A stretch of DNA of 64,000 nucleotides from Streptococcus cuniculi (lineage in GTDB: Bacteria > Bacillota > Bacilli > Lactobacillales > Streptococcaceae). Under the pieces are notes generated by a model, which searched no databases, was not told the origin of the DNA, and worked only from the letters and a program-made list of their open reading frames with translations. Of this stretch, positions 56,016 to 63,950 are shown one piece after another (within the stretch, counting starts at the first letter, position 1; every line of letters starts with the position of its first letter). The translations under genes were made by a program, and so were the position numbers. The stretch is from the NCBI RefSeq assembly GCF_004570575.1, contig NZ_SPPD01000001.1, positions 267,138 to 331,137 of the forward strand, written 5' to 3'.

Positions 56016-57548
56016 ATGGAAAATCACCATAGGGAGTTCCGTTTTTCGGCGAGTTCCATTATGAGCTTTGTCTGGCGGGGCATTCTGGTCGGAATCGTGT
56101 CGGGTGTAGTGGTCAGCCTGTTTCGTCTGGCAATTGAACTGCTGTTTGAAGAGGTGATAGCTGTTTACCATGCAGCTCAGAGCAATCCGCTATTGTTAGT
56201 GCCGATTACCCTAGTCAGCCTCTTTGTCGTCTGGCTTATCAGTCTCTTGGTCAAGTCAGATCCAGACATCAAGGGTTCAGGGATTCCCCATATCGAGGGA
56301 GAATTGAAAGGAATGCTTCGGACCGATTGGTGGAGTGTTCTCTGGAAGAAATTTATCGCAGGGGTGTGTGCGATTTCAATGGGCTTTATGCTGGGACGTG
56401 AGGGACCAAGTATTCAGCTGGGGGCCATGTCGGCAAAAGGTGTAGCCAAGTTTTTGAAGGCCAGCCGTATGGAAACCAGAGCCTTTATCGCAAGTGGCGC
56501 AGCTGCGGGACTTTCAGCAGCCTTTAATGCCCCGATTGCAGGCCTCCTTTTTGTCGTTGAAGAAGTTTACCATCACTTTTCGCGCATGGTTTGGGTGACA
56601 GCCTTGGTGGCTAGTCTGGTTGCCAACTTTATTTCCTTAAACATCTTTGGCCTGACACCTGTCTTATCTATGAATCAGGAACTGCCCTTTCTTTCGCTCG
56701 AACAGTATTGGATTTTTATCCTAATGGGTATGTTTTTAGGAGTGATGGGCTTTGGCTATGAAAAGGTGATTTTAAACTTCCACCGTTTTTATGACTTCTT
56801 AGGGAGAAAATTCCAGATTCCGCCATACGCTTATGGGCTTATCGGCATTCTCTTCGTGATTCCGATTGGCTATTTCTATCCGCAGTTACTGGGTGGCGGG
56901 CATCGGCTGATTATTTCTCTTGCCCAGGAAAATCTGCTTTTGACTACAGTTTGTTTCTATTTCCTCATTCGCTTTGTCTGGAGCATGATTTCCTACAGTA
57001 GCGGTCTACCGGGCGGTATTTTCTTGCCCATGCTGACCTTGGGGTCTCTTTTAGGAATGGCCTTCGGCTTGGTCTTAGAACAGCTTCATCTGATTTCCGT
57101 AGATGCCTTGCCTCTCTTCATTGTATTGGGAATGGCAGGGTATTTCGGTGCGATTTCAAAAGCGCCCTTGACTGCCATGATTTTGGTAACGGAAATGGTG
57201 GGTGATTTGAAGCAGTTAATGGCGATTGGCGTTGTGACACTCGTTGCCTATATTGTCATGGATTTGTTAAAAGGTGAGCCAATTTATGAAGCCATGCTAG
57301 CCAAGATGACCATTGCGCATACAAGCGATGTTGTTGAACCAACCCTAATTGAGCTGATTGTCTCAGATAAGATTGCAGGGAAAAAAGTGAGAGAATTAAC
57401 CCTGCCGAAAAATATCCTCATTACAACCCAAATTCATCATAAGAAGTCTGAATTGGTGGACGGAAATACCCGTTTGCATGCAGGAGCAATCATTTTCGTG
57501 GTGGTCAATGAAAAAGAATTGGGTATGGTGAAAGAATTATTGATGTAG
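56016..57548 (+). CDS. ClC chloride channel/transporter with RCK_C domain
   Basis: 510 residues from ATG 56016 (ATAGGAG upstream). The ClC core has GSGIPHIEG, GREGPSIQLGA (gating Glu) and GGIFLPML. The C-terminal 85 residues (from about 425) are an RCK_C/TrkA-C-like ligand domain. ClC proteins carry chloride with or without proton exchange; the gating Glu suggests an antiporter. A second ClC gene follows after 28 bases. Confidence 0.88.
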   Translation: MENHHREFRFSASSIMSFVWRGILVGIVSGVVVSLFRLAIELLFEEVIAVYHAAQSNPLLLVPITLVSLFVVWLISLLVKSDPDIKGSGIPHIEGELKGMLRTDWWSVLWKKFIAGVCAISMGFMLGREGPSIQLGAMSAKGVAKFLKASRMETRAFIASGAAAGLSAAFNAPIAGLLFVVEEVYHHFSRMVWVTALVASLVANFISLNIFGLTPVLSMNQELPFLSLEQYWIFILMGMFLGVMGFGYEKVILNFHRFYDFLGRKFQIPPYAYGLIGILFVIPIGYFYPQLLGGGHRLIISLAQENLLLTTVCFYFLIRFVWSMISYSSGLPGGIFLPMLTLGSLLGMAFGLVLEQLHLISVDALPLFIVLGMAGYFGAISKAPLTAMILVTEMVGDLKQLMAIGVVTLVAYIVMDLLKGEPIYEAMLAKMTIAHTSDVVEPTLIELIVSDKIAGKKVRELTLPKNILITTQIHHKKSELVDGNTRLHAGAIIFVVVNEKELGMVKELLM

Positions 57549-57576
57549 GAAGTGGAAAGAAAAAGAAGGAGCAGTG

Positions 57577-58803
57577 ATGAAGAATATCAAAGACAGCTAT
57601 CAACATTCCTACGGCTTATGTTTGCGTTTAGCCCTAGTTGGTGTGCTCATTGGCCTCATCGTAGGAGCGGTGGATACCATCTTTGGTCGCGTCCTGCTTC
57701 TGATTGGGGACGTCCGTTCAGCCCATCTGCCGTATCTGCTTCCCTTTTTGGCGCTGGCAGGTCTTGTGATTGTCGCCCTCTACCAGCGTTTTGGCAAGGA
57801 CACGCAGAAAGGCATGGGCTTGATATTTGAAGTGGCGCACGGGGAGAGCGAAGTAATTCCCTTGCGTTTGATTCCCTTGGTTGTCATTTCGACCTGGTTG
57901 ACGCATCTCTTTGGCGGGAGTGCTGGCCGTGAGGGTGTGGCAGTTCAGCTAGGTGCCACTATTTCGCATCGCTTTAGGCATTGTCTTAGCTTTCCCAATT
58001 CGTCTCAGGTATTGCTGGTAACGGGAATGGCTGCGGGCTTTGCTGGTCTATTTCAAACGCCCCTTGCTGGCCTCTTCTTTGCCTTGGAGATTGTGACTCT
58101 CGGTCAGTTGAACTTGTATGCCTTGCTGCCTAGCCTCTTTGCAGTCTATACGGCTAGCAGCTTCTCACATTTCTTGGGATTAGAAAAATTTTCGCATGTT
58201 CTTCCTCTTACGCAGACTATTACAGTTGAGGTATTTCTGAAATGCCTGCTACTCGGGCTCTTGTTTGGGTTGACAGGAAATGCCTTTGTCTCCCTGCAAA
58301 GTTTCTTCAAAAAACAGGCTATTGATTACTTGAAAAATCCTTATTGGCGGATTGCGCTTATCGGGGGTGTGCTTAGTCTGGCTCTATTCTTTGCTCATTT
58401 CGGGCGCTATGCGGGTCTTGGGACGAATTTGATTGAAGCTAGTTTTTCTACCCATCAGGTCTACAGCTATGATTTTCTGATGAAATTGCTTTTTACGACC
58501 TTGACCTTAGCGGTTGGTTTTCAGGGTGGAGAAGTGACACCCCTCTTTGCCATTGGTGCATCTCTCGGTGTTATCCTTGCTCCTGTCTTTGGACTGCCCA
58601 TCGAATTAGTCGCAGCTGCGGGCTATATCAGTGTTTTTGCTAGTGCGACCAATACCTTGCTCGCTCCGATTCTGATTGGCGGAGAAGTCTTTGGATTTCA
58701 AAATCTCCCATTTTTTGCTATTACAGTGATAATCAGCTACATGCTCAATCGTAGACAATCCATCTATGGCTTACAAAAGGCTGTGGCCGTCGATGCAGAG
58801 TAA
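57577..58803 (+). CDS. ClC-family protein, probable fluoride-type (CLC-F)
   Basis: 408 residues from ATG 57577. It is distinct from the preceding ClC: the first motif is SAGREGVAVQLGA (GREGV rather than GREGP), followed by GMAAGFAGLFQTPLAGLFFALE and GGEVTPLFAIGASLG, the pattern of fluoride/proton antiporters. No RCK_C domain. No fluoride riboswitch is seen before the pair. Substrate assignment is by motif only. Confidence 0.75.
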   Translation: MKNIKDSYQHSYGLCLRLALVGVLIGLIVGAVDTIFGRVLLLIGDVRSAHLPYLLPFLALAGLVIVALYQRFGKDTQKGMGLIFEVAHGESEVIPLRLIPLVVISTWLTHLFGGSAGREGVAVQLGATISHRFRHCLSFPNSSQVLLVTGMAAGFAGLFQTPLAGLFFALEIVTLGQLNLYALLPSLFAVYTASSFSHFLGLEKFSHVLPLTQTITVEVFLKCLLLGLLFGLTGNAFVSLQSFFKKQAIDYLKNPYWRIALIGGVLSLALFFAHFGRYAGLGTNLIEASFSTHQVYSYDFLMKLLFTTLTLAVGFQGGEVTPLFAIGASLGVILAPVFGLPIELVAAAGYISVFASATNTLLAPILIGGEVFGFQNLPFFAITVIISYMLNRRQSIYGLQKAVAVDAE

Positions 58804-58807
58804 ACAG

Positions 58808-58835
58808 AAAAAAGAAGCCTTGCAGGCTTCTTTTT
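58808..58835. terminator. Terminator between ClC and convergent flavodoxin
   Basis: AAAAAGAAGCC and GGCTTCTTTTT pair around TTGCA; symmetrical. Confidence 0.85.
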
Positions 58836-58849
58836 ACACAGTCATATCA

Positions 58850-59305
58850 TTACGCTTCCAAAGTTGCAACGAGGTCTGTTGCGAATTTTTCGAGGTTTAC
58901 GATATCGTCTTCCTCAGCTGCCAAATCGACTTTGACATTTTCTGCTCCTTTGGTTGCTCCGCGTGAGGCCAACATGAGGTCAAAATCGTCTACGGATTTA
59001 CAGAAATCTTCATAGAAAGTATCACCTGAACCGCAGACACCGTAGATTTTTCCTGTCAAGTCATAGTCCGCCAAGTCCGTATAGAAATCCACGATTTCGT
59101 CTGGTAATTCGCCATCTCCACCATAAGAATAGGTATAGGTTGCGACGATGATGATATCGGCATCTAAAATTTCTTCTGTTTCAACAGTCGTACACTCGTC
59201 GTTGTGCACTTCAAGGCCGAGTTCTTCCAGTTTACTTGCGACAATATCCGCAATTTCTTCGGTATTGCCTGTCATACTAGCGTAGACAATTTTTGCCAGT
59301 GCCAT
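58850..59305 (-). CDS. fld: Flavodoxin
   Basis: 151 residues, acidic, from ATG 59305 with GGAGG upstream. FMN loop SMTGNTEEIADIV, a TYTYSYGGDGELPDE loop and VCGSGDTFYEDFCKSVD. Flavodoxins carry single electrons to partner reductases. It neighbours apbE, another FMN-related gene, though on the opposite strand. Confidence 0.92.
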   Translation of the reverse strand: MALAKIVYASMTGNTEEIADIVASKLEELGLEVHNDECTTVETEEILDADIIIVATYTYSYGGDGELPDEIVDFYTDLADYDLTGKIYGVCGSGDTFYEDFCKSVDDFDLMLASRGATKGAENVKVDLAAEEDDIVNLEKFATDLVATLEA

Positions 59306-59404
59306 AATTTCCTCCAAAAATAGATGATAGCACTAGTATACCACATTCTCCAAATTTTCAAAAGCGCCACTTTTATGATAGAATGAAAAAAAGGAGTGTG
59401 TAGC

Positions 59405-60343
59405 ATGCTAGATATGATTTTAAACAAGATACGAGATTATCAGACCATTATTATTCACCGCCATATGCGCCCAGATCCAGATGCGCTGGGTAGTCAGGTG
59501 GGCTTGCAGCGTTTGTTGCAAAAAAACTTCCCTGAAAAGACCATCAAGGTGACGGGCTATACAGAGCCAAATCTTGCTTGGCTGGCTCAAATGGAGACAG
59601 TCGCAGATGAGGACTATCAGGGGGCCTTGGTGATTGTGACAGATACAGCCAATCAAGCACGGATTGATGACAAGCGCTATAATCAAGGAGAGGCTCTCAT
59701 CAAGATTGATCACCACCCCAACGATGAGGTCTATGGAGACCTTTCCTGGGTGGACACTAGTGCTAGTTCTTGTAGCGAGATGATTGCGCATTTTGCCTTG
59801 GAAATGGGCTTGGACTTAGATAGCGACATCGCCTATCTGCTCTATGCGGGAATTGTCGGTGATACAGGACGTTTTCTCTATCCTGCGACTACTGCCAAGA
59901 CCTTTGACATTGTGGCGAAACTCCGCCAACATGACTTTGATTTTGCGGGACTGTCACGGCAGATGGACTCGGTGGACTATACGATTGCTAAGCTCATCGG
60001 CTATGTCTACGACCATTTGGAGGTTGATGGAAATGGCGCTGCGCGCGTGATCCTTAGCCAAAGTTTGCTTAAGGAATACGGCATCACCGATGCCGATACA
60101 GCCTTTATCGTTGGGGTGCCAGGCCGGGTTAATACGGTCAAAAATTGGGGTGTCTTTGTCGAGCAACCTGATGGTTCGTATCGCGTGCGGTTGCGGAGCA
60201 AGTTTTTGCCAATCAATGAAATTGCCAAACGCCACCACGGGGGTGGACATCCATTAGCCAGCGGGGCGAATTCGTATTCCTTAGAAGAAAACGAGCAGAT
60301 TTACCAAGAATTACAGCAGGTGGCAGCAGATGCAAGCAAGTAG
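59405..60343 (+). CDS. pde2: DHH-family phosphodiesterase (Pde2/nanoRNase type)
   Basis: 312 residues from ATG 59405 (AAGGAG eight bases upstream). DHH motifs: RHMRPDPDALGSQ, VTDTAN, IDHHPND, and GIVGDTGRF; DHHA1 motif HHGGGHPLASGA. The streptococcal Pde2 cleaves pApA (from c-di-AMP) to AMP and has nanoRNase and pAp phosphatase relatives. Its end overlaps apbE by 14 bases, so they are coupled. Confidence 0.88.
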   Translation: MLDMILNKIRDYQTIIIHRHMRPDPDALGSQVGLQRLLQKNFPEKTIKVTGYTEPNLAWLAQMETVADEDYQGALVIVTDTANQARIDDKRYNQGEALIKIDHHPNDEVYGDLSWVDTSASSCSEMIAHFALEMGLDLDSDIAYLLYAGIVGDTGRFLYPATTAKTFDIVAKLRQHDFDFAGLSRQMDSVDYTIAKLIGYVYDHLEVDGNGAARVILSQSLLKEYGITDADTAFIVGVPGRVNTVKNWGVFVEQPDGSYRVRLRSKFLPINEIAKRHHGGGHPLASGANSYSLEENEQIYQELQQVAADASK

Positions 60344-61280
60344 TCGCCACATTCGTCTCATGGGCACGGTGATTGAGGTGAAAATCTGGCACCATGAGCC
60401 AGAGCCTATTTTAGATCAAGTAGAAGCGCTTCTTTATCTGTACAAGGATCGCTTTTCAGCTAATGATTTGACCTCGGAGCTCATGGAAGTCAACCTCAAT
60501 GCAGGTGTGCAGCCTGTCCCCGTTGCAACTGATTTATTCGAGCTGATTTCGCTTGGAAAACAGCACAGCTGTGCACCAAATAGCCATTTGAATATCACGA
60601 TTGGTCCCTTGGTTCAGGCTTGGCGGATTGGATTTGCGGATGCGCGTGTTCCTAGTCAAGTAGAGATTGAAGAAAAGCTCGCCCTTATCGACCCACGGGA
60701 TATTGAACTAGATGAGGAAGCTCAGTCGGTCTATCTCAAAAAAGAGGGCATGGCCATTGACCTTGGGGCTCTTGCCAAGGGCTATATTGCAGACCGCATC
60801 GTGGAACATCTAGAGCGAGTAGGTGTAGCAAGGGGTCTCATCAATCTTGGCGGCAATGTCCTTACTTTGGGTCACGCAGAGCATAATGAGGACGGCTTGT
60901 GGCAAATCGGCATTCAACATCCCAAGCTTCCCCGTGGAAACAATGTTGCGATTTTAAAAATCGGTGCGGAGTCGGTGGTGACATCAGGCATTTATGAGCG
61001 GACCTTGACCTATGAGGGCAAGACCTATCATCACATTTTTGATAGCAAAACAGGTTATCCAGTAGCAAGTGATATTGCGAGCTTGACCATTGTCTCTCAA
61101 AAATCAGTTGACGGTGAAATTTGGACTACCCGTCTGTTTGGCGGGTCGGTTGCGGACATCTATCAGACTGTTCTAGGAGAAGCAGGGTTAGAAGCCATTA
61201 TCATTACCAAAGACAACCAGATGATTGTGACACCTGGTTTACGAGACCGCATCCTATTACCAAATGGAGGGCAAGCATGA
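60330..61280 (+). CDS. apbE: FAD:protein FMN transferase (ApbE)
   Basis: 316 residues. Landmarks: LMGTVIEVKIW near the start, the FSANDLTSELMEVN loop, AIDLGALAKGYIADRI (FAD-binding core), LINLGGNVLTLG, and IFDSKTGYPV near the end. It lacks the lipoprotein signal of many ApbE proteins, so it acts in the cytoplasm. ApbE moves FMN from FAD onto a Thr or Ser in target proteins. Its last codon overlaps the start of a 49-residue peptide gene carrying motifs that look like its own target site. Confidence 0.92.
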   Translation: MQASSRHIRLMGTVIEVKIWHHEPEPILDQVEALLYLYKDRFSANDLTSELMEVNLNAGVQPVPVATDLFELISLGKQHSCAPNSHLNITIGPLVQAWRIGFADARVPSQVEIEEKLALIDPRDIELDEEAQSVYLKKEGMAIDLGALAKGYIADRIVEHLERVGVARGLINLGGNVLTLGHAEHNEDGLWQIGIQHPKLPRGNNVAILKIGAESVVTSGIYERTLTYEGKTYHHIFDSKTGYPVASDIASLTIVSQKSVDGEIWTTRLFGGSVADIYQTVLGEAGLEAIIITKDNQMIVTPGLRDRILLPNGGQA

Positions 61281-61426
61281 ACGAAGTCAACTATGACGTG
61301 ATTGACCTGTCTTTATGGCAACATAGTGTGCAAGATGTACCAACCGATACAGACTCAGGCGCATCTGAAGGTTATTTTGGAGCAAAGGTGACCACTGATG
61401 CCAATTCTGGTGCATCGATTCAGTAA
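61277..61426 (+). CDS. 49-residue peptide with two ApbE flavinylation-like motifs
   Basis: The ATGA overlap with apbE and GGAGG six bases upstream support this start. The peptide is soluble, acidic, and has no signal or membrane segment. Its C-terminal half contains two related segments, PTDTDSGAS (residues about 22-30) and TTDANSGAS (about 39-47), 17 residues apart. Both match the Dxx-(S/T)-G-A-(T/S) pattern modified by ApbE in NqrB, NqrC and RnfG. I infer a small cytoplasmic carrier of covalently bound FMN. Function is not known; I have not found a family name for it. Confidence 0.75.
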   Translation: MNEVNYDVIDLSLWQHSVQDVPTDTDSGASEGYFGAKVTTDANSGASIQ

Positions 61427-61444
61427 AAAAGTTGGAGAAAAGTC

Positions 61445-61473
61445 TTGCCAACAGGGCCAAAGTATGATAGACT
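61445..61473 (+). promoter_or_regulatory. rpmE2 promoter
   Basis: TTGCCA, 17 bp, TAGACT with a TG extension. Confidence 0.65.
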
Positions 61474-61479
61474 ATACAA

Positions 61480-61528
61480 GTATTATCTATGGCTCGGAAA
61501 GAGTCCATGGCAGAAAGGAATTTTTAAA
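61480..61528 (+). promoter_or_regulatory. Candidate L31 leader
   Basis: A short leader with CTATGG and CCATGG arms around CTC-GGAAA-GAG, then GAAAGG before the L31 start. L31 leaders are described in Firmicutes; assignment is by position and pairing only. Confidence 0.4.
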
Positions 61529-61771
61529 ATGAAAAAAGATATCCATCCAGAATATCGTACTGTTGTCTTCATGGACACAACTACTGGTTACAAGTTCCTT
61601 AGCGGTTCTACAAAGAACTCTAAAGAAACAATCGAATTTGAAGGTGAAACCTACCCATTGATTCGTGTGGAAATTTCATCAGACTCACACCCATTCTACA
61701 CTGGACGTCAAAAGTTCACCCAAGCAGATGGACGTGTGGATCGTTTCAACAAAAAATACGGTCTCAAATAA
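61529..61771 (+). CDS. rpmE2: 50S ribosomal protein L31 type B
   Basis: 80 residues. [20 protein letters not shown] and [13 protein letters not shown] match the type B form, which lacks the zinc-binding cysteines of type A. L31 bridges the ribosomal subunits. Biased codon use. Own promoter and terminator. Confidence 0.96.
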   Translation: MKKDIHPEYRTVVFMDTTTGYKFLSGSTKNSKETIEFEGETYPLIRVEISSDSHPFYTGRQKFTQADGRVDRFNKKYGLK

Positions 61772-61797
61772 AAAAACAGCCCAGTGGGCTGTTTTTT
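61771..61797 (+). terminator. rpmE2 terminator
   Basis: AAAAAACAGCCC and GGGCTGTTTTTT around AGT. Confidence 0.9.
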
Positions 61798-61801
61798 CAC
61801 G

Positions 61802-61848
61802 AGCCGGGAAATACGCAAGCGAGTTACAGCCCGGTGGGCTGTTTTTTG
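61802..61848 (+). repeat. Repeat fragment and second copy of the rpmE2 terminator
   Basis: GAGCCGGGAAATACGCAAGC at 61802 is the GAGCCCAGAAATACGAAAGC module of the intergenic repeat. Straight after it CAGCCC-GGT-GGGCTG plus T-tract repeats the rpmE2 terminator. Confidence 0.65.
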
Positions 61849-61958
61849 ATAATCCAAGCAATCAGAGCGTGTAAACAGCCTATAATCTGATTACATTACC
61901 CCGTGCTCTCAAAATATTCCATCGCTTCATCTTCCTAGTTCAAAATTTTCTTATTTTC

Positions 61959-61967
61959 TGCTATACT
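61959..61967 (+). promoter_or_regulatory. Extended -10 promoter of rodA
   Basis: TGCTATACT, 37 bases before the rodA start. Confidence 0.6.
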
Positions 61968-62003
61968 AGAAAGGTGAATTGATTGAAAGTATGAGGACGA
62001 AAA

Positions 62004-63230
62004 ATGAAGAAGACGCCGTCTCTGGAGAGCCGTGTTGACTATGCCTTAATTTTACCCGTGTTGTTTTTGCTTTTAATTGGAATTGCTTCGGTTTATATTG
62101 CTGTTAGTCAGGATTATCCAAACAATATTACCTCCATTGTCGGTCAGCAGTTGATTTGGATTCTCTTGGGGATTGGCCTAGCCTTTCTAGTCATGCTCTT
62201 TAGTACCAAATTCTTATGGACAGTAACACCGATGTTATACGCTTTAGGCCTCGGCTTAATGGTCCTGCCCTTGTTTTTCTATAGTCCTGCACTGGTAGCA
62301 TCAACTGGGGCCAAGAACTGGGTGACCATTCGTGGTGTGACCCTCTTTCAGCCCTCGGAGTTTATGAAAATCTCCTACATCGTTATGATGGCCCGCAGTA
62401 TTGTTAGCTTTCAGAAAAAGTATCCTGTAAAGAGTATTCAAAAAGATTTTCAGCTGATTGGTTATTTGACACTTTGGACAATTCCTGTCTTGTTGCTTCT
62501 TTATTTCCAAAAAGACTTAGGGACATCGCTGGTTTTTCTAGCGATTTTTAGCGGCATGGTCCTACTATCAGGTGTGTCGTGGAAGATATTGTTGCCGACC
62601 TTTATTGCTGCGGTTGTCTTGGTAGGGGGCTTCTTGCTTCTCTTCATTGCTCCAGGTGGGACAACCTTTTTGCACAATATAGGGATGGATACCTATAAAA
62701 TCAACCGTATCGCAGCTTGGTTAGATCCTTTTAAAAATGCCAAATCAACGACCTATCAGCAGGCGCAAAGCTTAATAGCTATTGGTAGCGGTGGCTTAAC
62801 TGGTCTAGGTTTTAACAAAACCAATCTCCTCGTTCCCGTTCGGGAGAGCGATATGATTTTCACGGTCATTGGAGAAGACTTTGGATTTATCGGTGGCGTG
62901 ACCTTGATTGGACTGTATACCTTGTTGATTTATCGCATGTTGCGGATTACCCTGCAATCGAACAATCGTTTTTATACGTATATCTCGACAGGTTATATCA
63001 TGATGCTACTCTTTCATGTCTTTGAAAATATCGGAGCAGCCATTGGTGTCCTTCCTCTGACAGGGATTCCTTTGCCGTTTATCTCCCAAGGTGGGTCGTC
63101 CATTATTTCCAATCTTATCGGTGTTGGTTTGATGTTATCCATGAGTTATCAATATACCTTGTCTAACGAACAGCGTCACAATAAGTCGCGGGCATATAAA
63201 AAAATCACGATTAAACGTGTAGAAAGATAG
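62004..63230 (+). CDS. rodA: RodA, SEDS-family peptidoglycan polymerase
   Basis: 408 residues, ten membrane helices. SEDS motifs: PSEFMKISYI, YFQKDLGTSLVF, VRESDMIFTVIGEDFGF and PLPFISQGGSS. RodA polymerises side-wall glycan with a class B PBP (peripheral synthesis in ovococci). It differs from FtsW at 2474 in these loops. Eight bases separate it from the next gene. Confidence 0.92.
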   Translation: MKKTPSLESRVDYALILPVLFLLLIGIASVYIAVSQDYPNNITSIVGQQLIWILLGIGLAFLVMLFSTKFLWTVTPMLYALGLGLMVLPLFFYSPALVASTGAKNWVTIRGVTLFQPSEFMKISYIVMMARSIVSFQKKYPVKSIQKDFQLIGYLTLWTIPVLLLLYFQKDLGTSLVFLAIFSGMVLLSGVSWKILLPTFIAAVVLVGGFLLLFIAPGGTTFLHNIGMDTYKINRIAAWLDPFKNAKSTTYQQAQSLIAIGSGGLTGLGFNKTNLLVPVRESDMIFTVIGEDFGFIGGVTLIGLYTLLIYRMLRITLQSNNRFYTYISTGYIMMLLFHVFENIGAAIGVLPLTGIPLPFISQGGSSIISNLIGVGLMLSMSYQYTLSNEQRHNKSRAYKKITIKRVER

Positions 63231-63237
63231 GTGTCTT

Positions 63238-63774
63238 ATGAAAAAAGTAGCAGTTATACTAGCAAATGGCTTTGAAGAAATTGAGGCATTGACCCCAGTA
63301 GATGTTCTGCGTCGGGCTTCGATGGAGTGCGATATGGTAGGACTCACTAGTCTAGAAGTCGAGGGTTCTCACGGCATTAAAGTGCAGGCAGATAAGGTCT
63401 TTGATGGGGACTTATCTGCCTATGACATGGTTGTCTTGCCAGGCGGTATGCCAGGCTCTGTCAACTTGCGAGACCATACAAGTTTGATTGCAGCCTTACA
63501 AGCAGTTGAGGAGCAGGATAAGTATGTGGCGGCCATTTGTGCGGCGCCGATTGTATTGGAAAAAGCAGGGCTTCTAGCCGAACGTCGGTATACTTGCTAT
63601 CCTGGACAGGAAGCAGCTATACCTTCTGGTCAGCATACAGTAGAAACAGTTGTTGTTGATGGCAACATTGTGACCAGTCGCGGGGCAGGAACTGCTTTGG
63701 ACTTTGCCTACCGATTGGTTGACCTCCTTGGTGGAGATGGCGCTAGCCTAGCAAATGCCATGGTGTATCAGTAA
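63238..63774 (+). CDS. DJ-1/PfpI-family protein
   Basis: 178 residues. VAVILANGFEEIEALTPVDV at the start, VLPGGMPG, and the nucleophile elbow AAICAAPIVL with the conserved Cys. Members act as deglycases, glyoxalases III or chaperones; older annotation calls it a thiazole-synthesis protein, without support. Directly follows rodA, probably co-transcribed. Confidence 0.88.
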   Translation: MKKVAVILANGFEEIEALTPVDVLRRASMECDMVGLTSLEVEGSHGIKVQADKVFDGDLSAYDMVVLPGGMPGSVNLRDHTSLIAALQAVEEQDKYVAAICAAPIVLEKAGLLAERRYTCYPGQEAAIPSGQHTVETVVVDGNIVTSRGAGTALDFAYRLVDLLGGDGASLANAMVYQ

Positions 63775-63792
63775 TAGCTGTTCAAGGGACTT

Positions 63793-63847
63793 AAAAAACA
63801 GGAGTGAAGAAAGTCTATTTCAGACAGTTCTTGCTCCTTTTTTTGTA
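63793..63847 (+). terminator. Terminator after the DJ-1 gene
   Basis: A long imperfect stem: AACAGGAG-x2-AAGAA-x-GTCT pairs with GAC-x-GTTCTT-x-CTCCTTTTTTT. Confidence 0.75.
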
Positions 63848-63864
63848 GGAAATTTGTGAAAAAT

Positions 63865-63873
63865 ATGATATAA
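63865..63873 (+). promoter_or_regulatory. Orphan extended -10 on the plus strand
   Basis: TGATATAAT, followed 27 bases later by a strong hairpin and no open frame. It may start a short RNA or be incidental. Confidence 0.4.
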
Positions 63874-63900
63874 TCCCGAGTTTATCACTTAAAAACAAGC

Positions 63901-63946
63901 AAAGACCAGCTCCCTCCTTGTGTGCCAAGGGATTTGGCTGGTCTTT
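63901..63946 (-). terminator. Hairpin, probable terminator of a minus-strand gene
   Basis: AAAGACCAGC and GCTGGTCTTT are perfect 10-bp arms; on the minus strand a TTTGCTTGTTTTT run follows. It lies five bases beyond a stop codon in that direction. Confidence 0.7.
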
Positions 63947-63950
63947 AAAT

